Assembly: GCF_000350225.1 (NCBI RefSeq) | Contig: NW_005179101.1 | Span: 38,192 to 102,191 of the forward strand | Length of the DNA: 64,000 bases | Direction of reading: 5' to 3' | Origin: Chondrus crispus | Taxonomy: Eukaryota > Rhodophyta > Florideophyceae > Gigartinales > Gigartinaceae | Part shown: in pieces, positions 10,472 through 24,084 of the stretch | Position numbering within the stretch: the stretch's first letter is position 1 | Layout of the letters: each line of letters opens with the position of its first letter | Translations under genes and position numbers: made by a program | The notes under the pieces: generated by a model | Database searches by the model: none | The model's input: only the letters and a program-made list of their open reading frames with translations | What the model was told of the DNA's origin: nothing

Positions 10472-10963
10472 CTAGTTTCCAGTCACATTTGGTCTATACA
10501 CAATGTCTAGCAAGTCCTTCTCTTGAAAAATGGGTTCACCCTTGCGACACGACTCCACCATCCGTTGCAGCCGTGCCACCCGTACCGGCGAGCTATCCGA
10601 CCCGTCCTTGACCCCGCTAGCAGTAGACAGCGTCCTGGACCCCGAATACGATGAGTCCGTCGAGTCGTGCGTAGATTCCGCTCCGTGCGCAAGGCATCTC
10701 CTCTTCTTCCTCGTCACCTGCCCGCCCGCCTCTATCTGTCGGCGCCCGCTAGTCGACACCGTGATCGTCATCGACGACGTCTTCACTCCAAACCCGTTCA
10801 CCTGGTCCAACGCGTGCATCAGCTCGTTGTACTCCTTGCGGTAGCAGACGTCCCGGCACTTGAGCCCGCATGTGCACATCTTGGTTCTTGTGTCGATGTT
10901 TGGCAGGTTAGTCTTGAGGAGTAGGTTGCTACCAATGTTCTTTACGTGATTTGATCTGGACAT
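10472..10963 (-). CDS. Hypothetical small protein
   Basis: This is a 163-codon frame with an ATG start that I do not recognise. It has a cysteine cluster CTCGLKCRDVC around residues 31-41, a Ser/Thr/Asp-rich middle (about 95-125) and a short C-terminal segment LQRMVESCRKGEP. Codon use is moderately GC-rich, like the neighbouring real genes and unlike the AT-richer spacer that follows. The cysteines could bind a metal, but nothing else supports a function. Confidence 0.45.
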   Translation of the reverse strand: MSRSNHVKNIGSNLLLKTNLPNIDTRTKMCTCGLKCRDVCYRKEYNELMHALDQVNGFGVKTSSMTITVSTSGRRQIEAGGQVTRKKRRCLAHGAESTHDSTDSSYSGSRTLSTASGVKDGSDSSPVRVARLQRMVESCRKGEPIFQEKDLLDIVYRPNVTGN

Positions 10964-13431
10964 GTCCGTCGTCCTGCTTCAAGTGTGTGTTTGGTAGGAA
11001 AGTAGTCGATGAGTGTCCGCTTGTGATCATGCAATTCCGTTCTTTGTCGCTTTTCTCAAAATCAAAACCACGCAGGCTGGTAGACGGTCGGCCGCATCAA
11101 AAATATATATATCGGACAACATGAGAAGGGAGGACAGTGGGGAATGCTCCACGACTGATAGAGCACTAGGGGAAAGGAAATTTGTATGGGGTTGGAATCG
11201 TCTCTCACGGTCGAGTGCAAACCGTGATGGAAAGAGGTCGTGTCAATAACAATAAAAGATTACGGTTGCAGCAGCCAGAATAATGCGAAGGATATTGGAT
11301 TGTTGCGTGGAGTATCATTTTTAGCAATTCCGACAACCCACTCTCACCTCGAATCGTGTATCAGGAACGATATCTTGAAATGCTGTGTGCTTTCGGGGCA
11401 CTGCTGTTCGCTTTTTGATAGATATCCCCGAGCTCGACTGAAACGACATAATTTAGTGTATGCAAGTTAGGAAACAAACTGATGTACGTCTTCTGGAGAC
11501 AGCTGATTTACGAGACTAAAAGTTGTGAAATCACGACGACTCATCATACACTCTGTCCCAATTTCATTTTAAGCAACATGTCGTTCAACAAAAAAGACCG
11601 CTGCTTCAGATGCATTTCGAAGACGCACGTCCAAGTGCATGATAAAAAGGCAAAAAGGAAGTGTGTTGATTCTGTCGGGTATCATGCAAAATAATCGACG
11701 CGAGCAGGGGCATGTGCGAAGAAAACAATGAAAGAAGTGGGACCCTTGTTTTCCAATAACTTTACGAAGACAAGGCCCAATTTAAACCATTCAAATGATT
11801 ACAGTAGAATTGATGGAAGGCATGGGGTGACGTCCAGTGTCGACTGATTCATACATACGTACGGGCACGGCAGTCTCCGGGCCTCCCGAATCCAACGAGT
11901 TACACTTCAGAAAGTTGGACTCTATTGTAACTGTCGAATAAAAGAAGAGGAGACCTTCTCGGTCCGGACAATCATCACCTGTACAAGCTAAATTTCCTGT
12001 CATGGAAGTGCCTTCGTTTTTGAACGCCAGAAAAGAGAAGCAACGAGAGCGAATAAAAACTCAAAGGAGGTTGCTTTTTTAAAATACCAACCCTCGGAAA
12101 GGCCGTGGGCGCTTAATGCATAGTTCCCAATCTTCATAACGCCTTCAGAATACCGAAGCTCCAGTGAGTAAACAGCCTTGCCCTGTCAGCGAGATTTCAT
12201 GGACTATTTAACGTTTTAAGGAATGTATCAATTCTGCGAGCAAATTGACCGTAATATTGGCTTGCAGGATTTTGAGAAAATAAAAAACGGACTGTGCGAT
12301 CATCGCATCTATCATCTTGATGCTAATTGTGGACGACTGTCTGAAAGTTGGTCGTGGTAAAAAAGTCCGGAATTTGTTAATGATACGACATACATGATGC
12401 GTTTGAATGGACAGGTGATTTTGGATTCTCTGCACTGGCTCCGGAAACCTATGCACCCGCTGCACTACAGGATATATGACAAAAGTTACGTTTCTTTAAA
12501 ATTGCAGTTCTTCAAAAATCAGGCAGTATCATCCACGCATGAAAGTTGCCGATAACAAATGCTATCGTTCTGAACTCCCTGTTGCGCCGGTTTCTGAATA
12601 TCGAAACATGTTCCCGGCTTGTAGAAATCATACTGTAGTATCAACGGAGAAGTACAAGACGATACTTTGGTTCCATCTTTGCCCTCCGGCGGCTTTGTAT
12701 TCTCGCACTATTTTCGGCGTTAAGGACTTGTCTTTGCAAACGTGTGGTGCTAAGAGAAGACTGAATCGTCGCCAGCCGTGTGGCTGGACTTCCGTGGGAG
12801 AAACTCTATCTGCTGCGAAAGGCAACTGGTGATTGGTATTTTTTTTCGGATACCGACAGCTTTCCGCTGTCTGTGCAACGATGTCTACCATATTAAAGCT
12901 CCATCCAATAATGTGAATATATCCAGTGTGAATATATCCAGTGTGAAGATCTTTGCCACTTGTACGACACGCAGATACCTTCGTGGTCAGTTTCTGTGGT
13001 GCCTTGCAGCGCAAACAGCAAGAGGTTCAACGTACGCAAGTTGGGGGCTCCGAACACGGAACTGACAAACGGTTTGTAAATTCTATGTAAGGACTAGGCG
13101 GTGGAAAAGGGTGTCAGCACATTGCGTGTCGCCTCAGCGAATGGTATTTCCCGAGGGTCTGTTAGTTTCGGGGTACACTAGGGTAACTACGTACAGTACC
13201 TCAAGTACTATAAGGTTAACCCCTGTCTATATCGTTTTGTAAGACAGAGAGCTTGTATTGCAGTCGTGGTATGAGTGAAATCTGCCCTCTGATTTTGAAA
13301 TCTACTTTCACAACAAATGAAAACAGAAAATAGTTCAAAAAGCATTCCGGGGGCCTGCTACCCATCATCGAAAAGAGGGTGCGTGCGCTATTGTGCATTG
13401 TGAAATCTTCTAACAAAGGGAAGAGACATAC
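10964..13431. other. Gene-poor spacer
   Basis: No convincing gene is seen in about 2.5 kb. The composition is more AT-rich than island 1, and open frames are short and unlike known families. A short tandem duplication (GTGAATATATCCAGT twice) lies at about 12915-12945. Confidence 0.5.
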
Positions 13432-13433
13432 TA

Positions 13434-15917
13434 ACGTTGTCCGTAAAATAACGCGTTGTTTTTTTCCATTTGCCCACAAACTCGCTGGACATAAAGTAAA
13501 CCCGAGTTTGAAAACCCCCACCATGAGTTTTGCCGACTGACCTCCAGCAAGGTACCTGCCCGCAACAATCGCAAGTCTGGTACATCGTTGTGCCGCCCGA
13601 CGGATCACGTGCACCTGCGCGAACACTCGCTGAAGCGAATATTGCAGCTCGCCACAAGGATAGAAAAGTTTTCAGTCGAAAGGGCGATGTGTTTCGTCTT
13701 CTTGACAAGCTGAGGGGGGCCGTTTAGAGAGGACTTCTTTTTAGAAGCTTCTACTTGTCTATCTTCCACGGTTGTTTCGGCGACATCTGTGGCAGACCCT
13801 GTCACGCATTGATCCAATGATGGACTCTGCGCAGATGAAGCGATAGGGGCGTCCATGACGCATATCGATACGACCCGTGCCGTCTGAAACTCGTTTGTGC
13901 TGATGAAAAGAACGGAAGACAAACTTCGTTTTTCTTCACGAGGGGTCGATCCGGCACTGCTGTGATCACGGATGTGAAACTCGTGGAAAACTCACATGCC
14001 CCGAGTTTTCGGTATGCTGTGAGTTTTGCCAAACGCGTTGTTTGAAAGATTTGCGTTCAGAAAATCCGAGCAAACTCGCCGGCTAAACACGCGTTTTAAT
14101 GAGGGTCTCCTTTAAGACAGCATGGACAGCCATGTTTGGATGTATATGTTCGCGATTTTCAAAATATTACAAGTCCAATAATTTAATGTATTGTGTCAGC
14201 GCGCCGTGATCCGTAAATTGGCTCAAGGGGTGCATCATACTGAGCTATCGATAGGGAAGAGGGTAGAAAGGATGTGTTTTTGGGTCTTGGTTTGGTTCTG
14301 TTGGGAGACGAATTGCATCTCCTTCGATTGCCAGCCTCCCGCCTTTTTTCAAGTGTACAGGGGAGTCGCGATAGAGTGCCATCTTTGTTAGTGCCAGCTC
14401 CGATATAGTGATATCCTTTTGCGGGTGGCAAGAATTTTGAGCCAAAAACTAAGGATCTCCAGAGAAGCAGTTGAACGTTTTACCCGAGAGCCGCTGCCGC
14501 CGCGGAAAGATATTATACAGTTGCTTACTAGAATAGAGACTATGGCGGAAAAAGGCAGGGTCGATGATGCAATTGGACATCTGCAAAAGTGTAGGCTGGC
14601 ATTTATTGCTGCGAAAATGGAGCAAGTCAATGCGACGTCTCGGAAGCTACTAATGACATAAATGCTTGATTAGACTTGAGTCTGTAGTGAAGATGCAAAG
14701 TATGAGTGATGGCGTCTTGCGAACGGTCTTTCTGAGCAGTGATGCAAGGAAGTGGCCGCAAAAAAGCCGCAAGTCTCATTATCTTACAGTGCCTGGTTCA
14801 ACATAGTGCCGTTTTCGGCCCACTGACAGAGGGAGGCACTATATCGCGACCCCCGTGTACTGATATTCGGGGACATCAATAAAATGATTAAATTGAATTT
14901 TAATATATGATAAATTGGATCTAGATTGAATTCAATCGCACTTATGCGGTAGGCGACAGCCAATGGTGTGCTCTCGTATGGCACGTTGGTAGTGACAGAG
15001 GCCATTATTTTAACTTTGTGTGCGCCATCATACTGTTAAGAATAGAATTTCGGGAGATGAGTTTTCTGTTTTGGTTGGAAAGATCGTGAAGATGCCCTAA
15101 GCCCGCCTACCCTCGAACATGTCGCATTCCTGTCCACCCTTTGACTTGTTCGATCTACCAAGTCATCCGCTGACGACAATGGTACCCCAGGGAGCCACCC
15201 CTTGCCAGTAACCCGACCGCAAGGGTCCTCGATATCGCGAGGATTGCTGATCCGCCGTTGACGGTTTACCGCAAAGGGGCGTCACTTCATTGCAACTGAG
15301 CAGGAGAGGTCCAAATTCAGGTCTGAGACACACTGGATGGGGGCGAAGAGACAGGATAACAAACTGGAGATGGGACTCCTGTCTCCTCTTCAGTGTCAAA
15401 AGCAAACGGCCGTCGATACCGGGGCGCCCGAGCAGCGAGCATAAGGACAGGGACATTGGGACGGAAAGGTGGTTGAAGGAGACGCAGTGGGAATCAAGTC
15501 GCGATGGGTCGCGCTGGAGGAGAATTGGGACGCTGTCTCGCGAGAAGCAGAGAGATTTAGTATCTATATAAGCGGACTAGGTTATTCATTCGGTGGGACT
15601 TGGGCAGCTTAGCTTCATCCCTTTTGTTGCCCTCCCGCCTCCCTCTGTAACACATGTGTAGTTAATTCCTGAGAGAGGGGCACACGATCCGCGTCGCATG
15701 CAAATGCGCGCACAAGGAAGCGTTCCCCTACCAGGCCTGGTAACTCGTCATAAACAATTGCTGCCACTGGGCCAGGTAGAGTCAAGACTTGGAACGCCGA
15801 AGTAGAAAAGTATTAAATGGACCAATCAGGTGCACGCTGACGTCTATACATGTCTGTCTAAACATGCCCGTCCATGCTGTCTTAAAAGGAGGCCCTCAGA
15901 GACTTTACGGACAACGT
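13434..15917. mobile_element. Tc1/mariner-like non-autonomous element
   Basis: ACGTTGTCCGTAAA at 13434-13447 is repeated in inverted orientation at 15904-15917, and both are flanked by TA (13432-13433 and 15918-15919). The terminal repeat continues inward: 14100-14137 and the reverse complement of 15861-15898 share GAGGG(T/C)CTCCTTTTAAGACAG and a following CATGGAC block. On the left the two parts are separated by about 650 bases, which suggests a second insertion there. No transposase is recognisable inside; a short frame at 14419-14661 has no known match. Confidence 0.6.
13448..14099. mobile_element. Possible MITE nested in the Tc1-like left end
   Basis: This segment separates the two halves of the left terminal repeat of the surrounding element. 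Its ends are weakly inverted (AACGCGTTGTTT on the left, the reverse complement AAACGCGTGTTT on the right), and CGAGTTT motifs recur near both ends. The boundaries are uncertain by a few bases. Confidence 0.35.
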
Positions 15918-15943
15918 TATTTATTAACGTTGTCCGTAAAGTC
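15901..15943. repeat. 43-base perfect palindrome
   Basis: A 19-base arm (15901-15919, starting GACTTTACGG) pairs perfectly with 15925-15943 across a 5-base loop. The arm contains the 14-base terminal motif of the Tc1-like element on the left, so this looks like two element ends abutting head to head. Confidence 0.8.
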
Positions 15944-16582
15944 ATAAAAACGAATGCACGACATTTAACACGCACTTCGCGAATCACCTGGCCTTTTTCC
16001 GACTCTCCCTGAGGAAATTTTCGTATATTAAAAATACCTGAATTTTGCGGAAGAAGATGAGACTTCATTGTTAGATGGAACTCAAGGCGAAACGCTCATT
16101 GGTGCAGTCAGCTTTTCCAGAGCACACGTAGTTCTCGAGATAAATGTGCTTGCATTCTGACGATTTTGGCAACAAACTACATGACAAAAATTACTGAATA
16201 TCAATATTTACCTGAGTACGAGATTCAGATCAAGATTCAAGCTTTGGATCCGGATTTACGAGTCCTCTGTAAGAGTACTCTCCTTTCTGTGCTTCGTCCT
16301 GATGCTTGGTATTCTACCCTTGACAGTCAGTGACCACTTGTTTTTTTGGTACAATTTGCCCGATATGATCCTTTTTTGCAATGCTGAGCTGTCCCTTTCA
16401 CCCGGATAAATACACATGAACGACATCAAAAACGCGACTTTTCTCACATCGGCCCAACTGCCGATCTTCGACACGGCATAACATTGCGTTCTCTTCCAGC
16501 GATAGTTCCTCCACATAGCTGGAATGATTCGTTCTTGAACTGTCCATCCGCCTGTTCCATTGTCTTCCAGATTGCCTGAGGT
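15944..16582. other. Spacer before the large mobile-element-like unit
   Basis: About 640 bases with no recognised gene. A minus-strand frame at 16256-16747 overlaps the start of the next gene and looks like a shadow. Confidence 0.4.
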
Positions 16583-19500
16583 ATGGTACAGGGCAAAAGC
16601 CTTTCCGTTGATCCGCTGGCAGCGAAGGTAGGAAGTACAGCTACCTGTTTCGCATGTGGGACTCAGAATACCCGCAATCCTAGTGTTCTTGTCACTCTGA
16701 GTCCTCCGAAGGTCATTGCCCGAGCGACTGTGCAAACTGGCTCCCATTCAATCCCCTTCAAGCACCTTAACACAGAATGTGCAGCCTCTGTGTATCTCTG
16801 TGGAACATGCCGCGACAAGACTTACGGTTGGCAAGTTATTTGTAATCCTCGGAGATACGGCGCAGCAGTATCAAAGAATGCCTTGATTTCCTGGAAGAAC
16901 AGGTGTACCGATGATGTTGGTGCACGGGACACACGGTTATGCTTCCTCTGCGTCGAAAGAGGCAGTAGCGGACAAGTGAGCGAGCTGCATGGCGGAAGTA
17001 GAGCTGAAAGACGTCGGAATCCCATGCGTGATTGGAAGCTATTCAATATATCCGTTCGAGACGGTCCAGTACGAGAGTTATTCACTGGCGAACTCACCCG
17101 TCTATCGGGATGCGAAATAGTAACTGCTCAAACTCTACTATCGGACCCGTCTGTACACTTCCTATGCTACTATCATCTTAACCATAGCAGGATAGCACGG
17201 GAGGTAGCCATGGGTACGTACTGTATTGGAAGACAAAAATGTGTATTTGAACTACGTGGTTGCTCCTTAAAAGGCAGTGCTGCACGAAATGCTCGCTTAT
17301 GGTCCATGAAAGATGTTTCCGTTGAAAGTTTGAACGACTTTGAGTACTATACAGACTTGGATGAAAGAATCCGAAGCCACTCATGCGGAAAGCTCAGCTG
17401 CTATTATGTCATGAACCGGTACTGTTGTAGTAGTTGTCTTATATAATTACCGAAGGCAGGAGTGGAACACGTCCTGCCGTGTCTCTTACAAGTATAAGCA
17501 GTTCTGTGGATCGGTTTCTCGTGCGGTGCATATTTTACAGTCTGGAATCGGAGGAGGAGGCAAGAAAAAGCAGTATTGTGCTCAATACAGCTTCTCAGGA
17601 CGTAGCTGTAATAGCCAGACAGTTGCGAGTGAAATGCAAACTGCCCGGCAGGGAGGCAAGCAATTCTGTACAAATGCTTTCCTTTACAGAGGTATGTCGA
17701 GCAAGACAGCGACTCTGTAGTATTCATGAGAAAGACGACATGGTACATCAGTTCGCAATTGATCCTCGAACTCTTGAGAAACGACTAGAGTCTGTCTTAG
17801 CCGCGAAAGGAATACTTCTGAAGAAACTAACGTCTCGTCTCCGGTGCTATGTATCTGTTACCCAAGTAGAGGACTTACTGTCCTCTATTGCGGCATCCAG
17901 TATCACAACCAAATCAGACTGGGTTCGCCCTAGCAGCGATGAGATTAGAGCTTGCCTCGATCGGGTTGGAAAGAGATTTCAGGACAGAAAGGAGATGTAC
18001 TGGGAAGGGGAATGGAGTCTAGCATCAGAGATAGTGGGCATTCCAGAGGCCCTTTGGACGGATACAGTGCTAACTATGGCATCCAGGAAGAGAACTACAA
18101 CCTGGACAATTGCAACTTAAGCTTCTGGTGTTCGAATTCTGAATACATTTCCTGTCAGCAACTCCTCAGAGTGTATGCCGAAGCCCTCTATCGAGGAAGC
18201 CCTGAATAAGGGCTCTGACTACTCGCGGACAGATCTGTTACTTTGTGTCAGGGTGTTGAAAGTTATAGAGCAGTTGGTTCTTTCACGGACAAACGGAGTG
18301 TCCGGACCTTTGACAGTAACTGCATCTGTGGCGGGAATTTGTGAAGTCAGCCCCTCCTTTGTAAGTGTTCTGAATTCTATGGGTGTGTTTATGTCTTACA
18401 ATGTTACGGAGAGACACAGGCAACGGCTTATAGCTGCTCGAGAACGCAGTGGTCCATGGAAATTTAGTTGCACAGACAGCTCGTCAATACCCCTTTTACA
18501 GTTTGATAACTGGGATATAAAGCCCCTTCATGCCGTCAAAGTCGACAATAAGGCCATGCCTAAAGTCAATGGTTCTTTAATGCAAGGTGTCTCTAAGAAA
18601 CGTAAACTATCAGGCACTGAATCAGACTGTGAGAAGGCGAAAAGACGGAGGACTGAGGGTGTAGGATCCTGGCGGTGCCCAAGCCTGCTTGGAGATAGGG
18701 GTAAGTTTGCCGGGAGCTTCAACTCTGAGGAGCATAGAGCCGTGTTGAATCAATTCAATGATATAGTGTTCGGAGTAAATTCACTATTTCGTACGGAGCT
18801 TCTGGGTAGAAGGGAAAGAAACGACATGGAATATAACACCGGTATAAGAAAGGAATACGAGCAGAAGGCTTCCAACCCCCCTGTTAACTTTAGGACATTG
18901 CTACTTTCTTCCTTCAAGCCACACGGGGGTACGACAGTTCCAGATGAAGTCCTTTCAGATCAACATGTAGTATATGTAGAGATTAGTCGAGACAATGCGG
19001 CCGATATACTTACTGTAAGAAGGTTTCTAAGGTTGGTCGAGGAGCAGTTGAAACCCGGAAGGCCTAACTGTCCGAGGTACGTAGTATAGGCTGGAGACCA
19101 GCCATCGTACAAAATGTTTTGTGAACTGTGGCTGGAGTCCTGGAGAAGTTATCGGAAGAATGATAGCGGCGTGGGGTTGGACAGACAAGATATATGTCTT
19201 CATGAATGGATGGTGCCTCTTCCCGGCTTCTTTCACGCCGAGAAACAGGCCATGTACTCTTTGTGTAAGGAGATGCTGGACGGATTGGGTCTAGAGGAGC
19301 TAGCAAGCTGTACGGGACTATCGAAGTCGCAAGTGACTAACATCATGAATCATTCCCATGCTCGGAACAATCGTGCCGTGCTTTTTAACTTGGCCTGCTC
19401 GATGGTAATTCACATAACTGACATGCTGGCCCTCGAGGACGAAGATGTCTCCCGACAGGTAGAGAAAATGCACACGAACACATCTAGAAAAAATGTGACT

Positions 19501-22500
19501 GTAGACGTAGATATGGTCTCAGTTGAAGATAGGCAGCACGCTGCCCGGATTCACCCGAGTTTGGAAGCCGACTCTTCCAAATATGACACCTCTCCTGGAA
19601 TTATATACAAGTAGACAACAGATATAATAACGGCAGATGTCATTGTCACAGGAAGACTTATAAGGCAAAAGGTTGAGAAGCTCTATAGCAATGCTCCGAA
19701 TGGAAAGCACTTCATACATACAGTTATTCTGTCCTGTCTACTACCTACTGTCGGGTTCCATGTGCTTTCCCGAACTGGGCACACAGATATGATGGACGCT
19801 TTCTGGTTTAAACAGATAGCAATACTTCATTCCAGCAACCATCTTAAGTACCAGGAGTTTTCACTTTTCTCAATGTTCTTTCGGCTCATGCTTCCTACTG
19901 TTGTTGCCGAACATTTATATGATGAAAAGCCTGGAAAGGCAGTTCTTAAGCTATTAAGCTTCACTGGAAGCGTCAAAGACGGGATTGATAGAAGAGGATG
20001 GACCTATGTCCATCATGACGAAATGCTGGAGATGCTGGCTGTTAGGCACTTGAAAAGTTTAAGCGTGAACTTTATTAACCACCTACAGAATGCCGCTTCA
20101 TGGTTGTTACCTGTGTCAATGTCACGTGCTCTAATTAGGTACGCCACCGGAGCCTCCCGAGCTTTTGGTAGACGGCGAGATGCGGGAGACGGAGGTGAGC
20201 TCCCGGGCACTCTTTCTCAATTTGACAGAACTGCATGTCAGTGGAGAACTGTAGCCCATATGTTGCATATAATGAGGGAATCGAGCTTTTTAAGCATCAG
20301 CCACAGAGGCTCAGAGCGTCTCACAAACGTGTTCACTGTCCCTCCGAGGATGATAAACATACAAAAGGACCAGGACGAGATTCTTGCAGTTTCTAAAAGA
20401 GGAGCTGTAACTGCAAAACTCCATGCATCTGTGCTTTTTCCAGACATATTGGACGGCTAACTGATGAAGATAGAAAAAATACTTCTCTGGTAAGCAGTTC
20501 AAGAAGTGGACCAGATGTAGAAGTGTTATAAGACCCGCGCAGTCCATGGAAAAAAGTAATGGCATGTCATTCCCCGGGGAAGACAGTTCGTCTTTTATAC
20601 AGAATGCTTCCATAGCAGGTGGAACGAAGTTCTTGCACGAAGGAGAGTTGACAAGGAGAAGCTTACGAGGATTCTAAACGACCGGAGAAAAAAGTTATCC
20701 AAGATAAAGGACTGCTTCGCCATCGATCAGAGAAAAGCAATTGCAGTAGGGAATGCAGAATACCTCGAAGAGGTGATGAAGAGATGGGATGAGGCTCACC
20801 ACAGACGGCACGTGATATCTGCTTTCGCAGACTGCTTCTATGACATGGATGGAAATATTAACCATGGATCCAAGTCGAGATTTTTGAAGTACAGTACAAG
20901 GGATAACAGGGATGTCTGTTATCCGTTCAATGCATTTGCAGTTGGTCACCGTGTCTCTCAAAACATTTATAGCGCTGAGATTGCACCATTCTTTTCTGTG
21001 CAGATTGATATCATGAATGCACTACATTATCGGGGAGATACGGGAGAGCGAGGCACTTCAGTAATGGATGTTGTGACTGGTAAGATGAAATCCGTACTGA
21101 AGCCATGGATAACAGGAACGAGGGCCACTTGTCTCCATCACATTCATCTACACATTGATGACCCCTCCCTTCTGATAAATCAGAAGGGATCGGAGCAGAT
21201 AAAAAGAGATGAGAGCAGAGCAGCTGTAACCAACAACTTGAAAGACGCAGCGGAGCTTTCAGAGGGCCATGTTCTGAATTTCGATGAAGAACTGAGTCTT
21301 CCACGGTCTTCTCTTTTAAAAAACAGAAAGTACAAAGATGAACTAGCATCACTACACCTGTTTTGCTCAGCTGTAGCTGCATTTGAGCTCTTGCATGAAA
21401 AATCTTCTGGCTGCTCTGTATTTTTACATGAAGGTAGGTTTGCAGTAGACAGTTCTTTTATGCAAAGCAGGCCGCATGATTTCTATCCTTCTCGTTTTGA
21501 CGAGAAGATAGATGTGGACGACTCACTACGAGGTTCTGTAATTCTGAGAAGAAAGGCCGAAAAATCAGCAACGCAGGGTACTTTGTTCTGCATTCCACGA
21601 AATAGATGCCCTGTGTTCAAGACGAAAGGAGGAGCATTCCTTGGTATGCATGCCTTGAAACATGGCGAGTCGGAGACCAGGTTTGTGGCAACGTTCAAAG
21701 CATACATAGAGAGACCCTTCAATGATACCCGGCAATCTGCTGGTCTTGCAAGACAAAGCAGTACATCTTCAATAGGTACTGTGACCTACAGTGCTTCAGT
21801 AATTGTCTCAGATGACACGGACGTCCTCATCATACTACTATGCAACAAATACATGCATAAGTATGGAGTTAAGCATGTTCTAATTAACACTGTGCATGAT
21901 ATTGATAGTGCAGTGGCGGCTCTTCGAAATGCAGACACGACATGTCTGCATGTGGGGGCAGCTTACTGCATGCCCGGCTGTGACTTCGCCCCTTCTCATT
22001 ATGGTCTTCGTCATGACCATTTTGTAGAAGGGCTTTCTACGTTCCGTACTACGTTGAGGACGATGAACGCCCCGCTGCTAGAGGATGAAAACAAGTGGAA
22101 CACTTTCATGTGAATGGCGTATCTTCAAAAATACGGCAAGAGCAAGCTCCTTACTGCCTCACAAACAAGAGAAAGAAGCAAGGCCGCGATGCTTCAGGTA
22201 ACTCAAGGCGATCTACTGCACAAGGAATTCACCGAGTTTCAAAAGTCCATATTTCAAAGCGAGAATAGCGTGGGGTCCTCGCTCTGGACAAGGGATGTGA
22301 GGAACTTCGTGGCCGACACTGCAAAATTAGCTAACCAACTTGTGCCACCGCAGGAGCATCTTAAAATGCAGATGAAAAGAGCTTACTTTGTCCTAAAGCA
22401 GTACTGGATGAATTCATCTAACGAAGACTTGTCTTCACACGTTGTAGGCGTTTGCAGCTCCGACTTTGGATTTAACCATGACGGCACGTTTCTACTTCAC

Positions 22501-22917
22501 AGGGAAGAGGATGTAAGTGAAATTCAACGAAATATGAAGTCTATTACTCCGTCTTGCAGGTGTAAGGGAGACTGCAAATCACTGAGATGTACTTGCTTAA
22601 AGCAAGCTTTGAAATGCATAGGTTGTCTCTGCAATGAATTAACTTGCCGAAACGGAGTCGACGATATAGTAGGCAATGATAACAGTTCTGTTTCTCAAGC
22701 ACAGCTTCAATCTGTTTCAAGTGCTGTCAGCAACGCAGATGTCGCACAATTTCATGCGGAGAACGTATTTGTCACGGCTGAATTCAGGGACGTAGTCACA
22801 GTTGCTCCTGAGTACGAGGTCAGCTCTGAGTCAAGCTCAGAAAGAGACAGAATATCATCTGATTTTATTGAAATAGATGAATTGGATACTATACTTCAGG
22901 CTACGGACTATATGTAA
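16583..22917 (+). pseudogene. Large mobile-element-like gene: DDTD/GCD core plus CXC motif
   Basis: About 2,100 codons lie mostly in one frame. From 17434 to 22917 a single frame is interrupted by TAA 18118, TAG 19087, TAG 19612, stops between 20458 and 20553, and TGA 22111. The first part (16583-17446) is in another frame. Visible blocks are paired CxxC motifs near the N-terminus, HEWMVPLPGFFHAE near 19200, DDTDVLIILL at 21811-21840 and GCDFAPSHYG at about 21976-22005. The last two resemble the acidic motifs of a PIN/FEN-like nuclease region in uncharacterised repeated genes of invertebrates. The end is a tesmin/TSO1-type CXC cysteine cluster (SCRCKGDC..., about 22552-22660). Function is unknown. 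The gene converges on the methyltransferase-like gene with a 31-base gap. Confidence 0.65.
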
Positions 22918-22948
22918 AAGAGGGAAAGAAACATTGTCAAATACTGTA

Positions 22949-23329
22949 TCATGAATCATGCACAGTATTCAAAAAGCCAGATAGCACCCTTTCAGAGCTT
23001 CTTAGTTCAGAAGGAAAAGCTCTCTGAAAAGAATCTCTATGAACAGTTACCCTTTCTGAGTACTCAAGATAGCATGTGCACCAATATTGACACGCTTTTT
23101 CTACATCGACTGGAGGTGGAAACGAAATTAGATGCTCCCTGTTGCACCATATAAACATCCCGCGTGACTGGTTCATTTTGGGCTTATCTCTGACGTAGTC
23201 TCCTGCAAGAAGAGTCCTCTGATTCTTGAATGGAAAGAAGCCAGCAGGAACAGTTACAAGTAAATGTTCTTCAAAAGTAAGCCGTTCTAAGCAACTAACT
23301 ATATTATACCGCTTTCCAATTGGAAGTAT
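22949..23329 (-). pseudogene. PCIF1-like methyltransferase gene, 3' part
   Basis: This is the C-terminal part of the gene whose 5' part lies at 33651-34271. The minus frame of the 5' part continues here without a stop once the retroelement and one copy of the AGTAT duplication are set aside. The segment includes RLTFEEHLLVTVPAGFFPF, then GMFIWCNRE, which resembles the last beta strand of the PCIF1 domain. It ends with TGA at 22949, 31 bases from the end of the convergent CXC gene. Confidence 0.6.
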
Positions 23330-23993
23330 TGTGGGATAACTCCTCTCCGCCCTGGGTTGGGTGAGAGGCAGAGGCTATAGCGAGGGAGCACGCGGCGTGG
23401 ACGCGACGCGCTAATTGAACCGATCGGACGAGCTCGCGAAAAGGGAGTGGTTCACTGGCCAGTTACGCGCAGTCGCCCCGTGGTGCGTGAACGGGAGCGA
23501 CCAGTAACGGGTTAGAAGCCAGCGCGCGCGATAGACAACCGAAACAGACGTATATAGGCGCAAAAGGGACGGGGGCGAGCTTGCCCCAGTTTACTGGTGG
23601 GGACGGGTGTCAGGTCTTAACCTCTCAGAGGGACGCCTCGGACACCTGTCCCAGTATACAGTACCTGCCGCCTAGTGCGTACCAGGTACTGTACGCCATT
23701 AAAAAAACTAGCGCCTCAATTCATAATTACCGCGCGGACGCTGCAGCTACACGTGTGTACTACTGTACACACGCGCTGCTTAGAGACTGCCGCACGGATG
23801 CCGCATGTGCTCGCGTACACGCGTAATACTAGCAGACTACCGCTTGGCCGACACGTGCACTACTGTACACGTACGCCAGATTACGACCACTCGGCACGCG
23901 CGCGCTCGGTACACGTGGGCACAACTGCCCACGTGTATACCGTACACGGTCGTCCGATGACCTCCGCGCGCTCGCGCCGGTCATTATACTACA
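23330..23993 (-). repeat. 3' LTR of the Gypsy element (family A)
   Basis: The 664-base LTR starts TGTGGGATAAC on the plus strand and ends CTACA. AGTAT immediately precedes it. It is about 99% identical to the copy at 32980-33645. GTACAC/GTGTAC palindromic motifs are frequent in its second half. Confidence 0.95.
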
Positions 23994-23994
23994 G

Positions 23995-24008
23995 ACCTCT
24001 CCCTTTAG
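23995..24008 (-). other. Polypurine tract of the Gypsy element
   Basis: Read on the minus strand, the bases directly before the 3' LTR are purine-rich (AAAGGGAGAGGT), as expected for the primer of plus-strand DNA synthesis. Confidence 0.6.
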
Positions 24009-24084
24009 CTTTCGCTACGTCCCCGTAGCGACCCTCTACTCGACCGCGCGGGGCCGTTCCGGACGTTTCCTTCTATCGCGCACG

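Noticed and set aside
18118-22113. Stop-codon reassignment in the large CXC gene
   Set aside because: TAA, TAG and TGA all occur in frame, and the intact genes nearby use standard stops; ordinary decay explains it.
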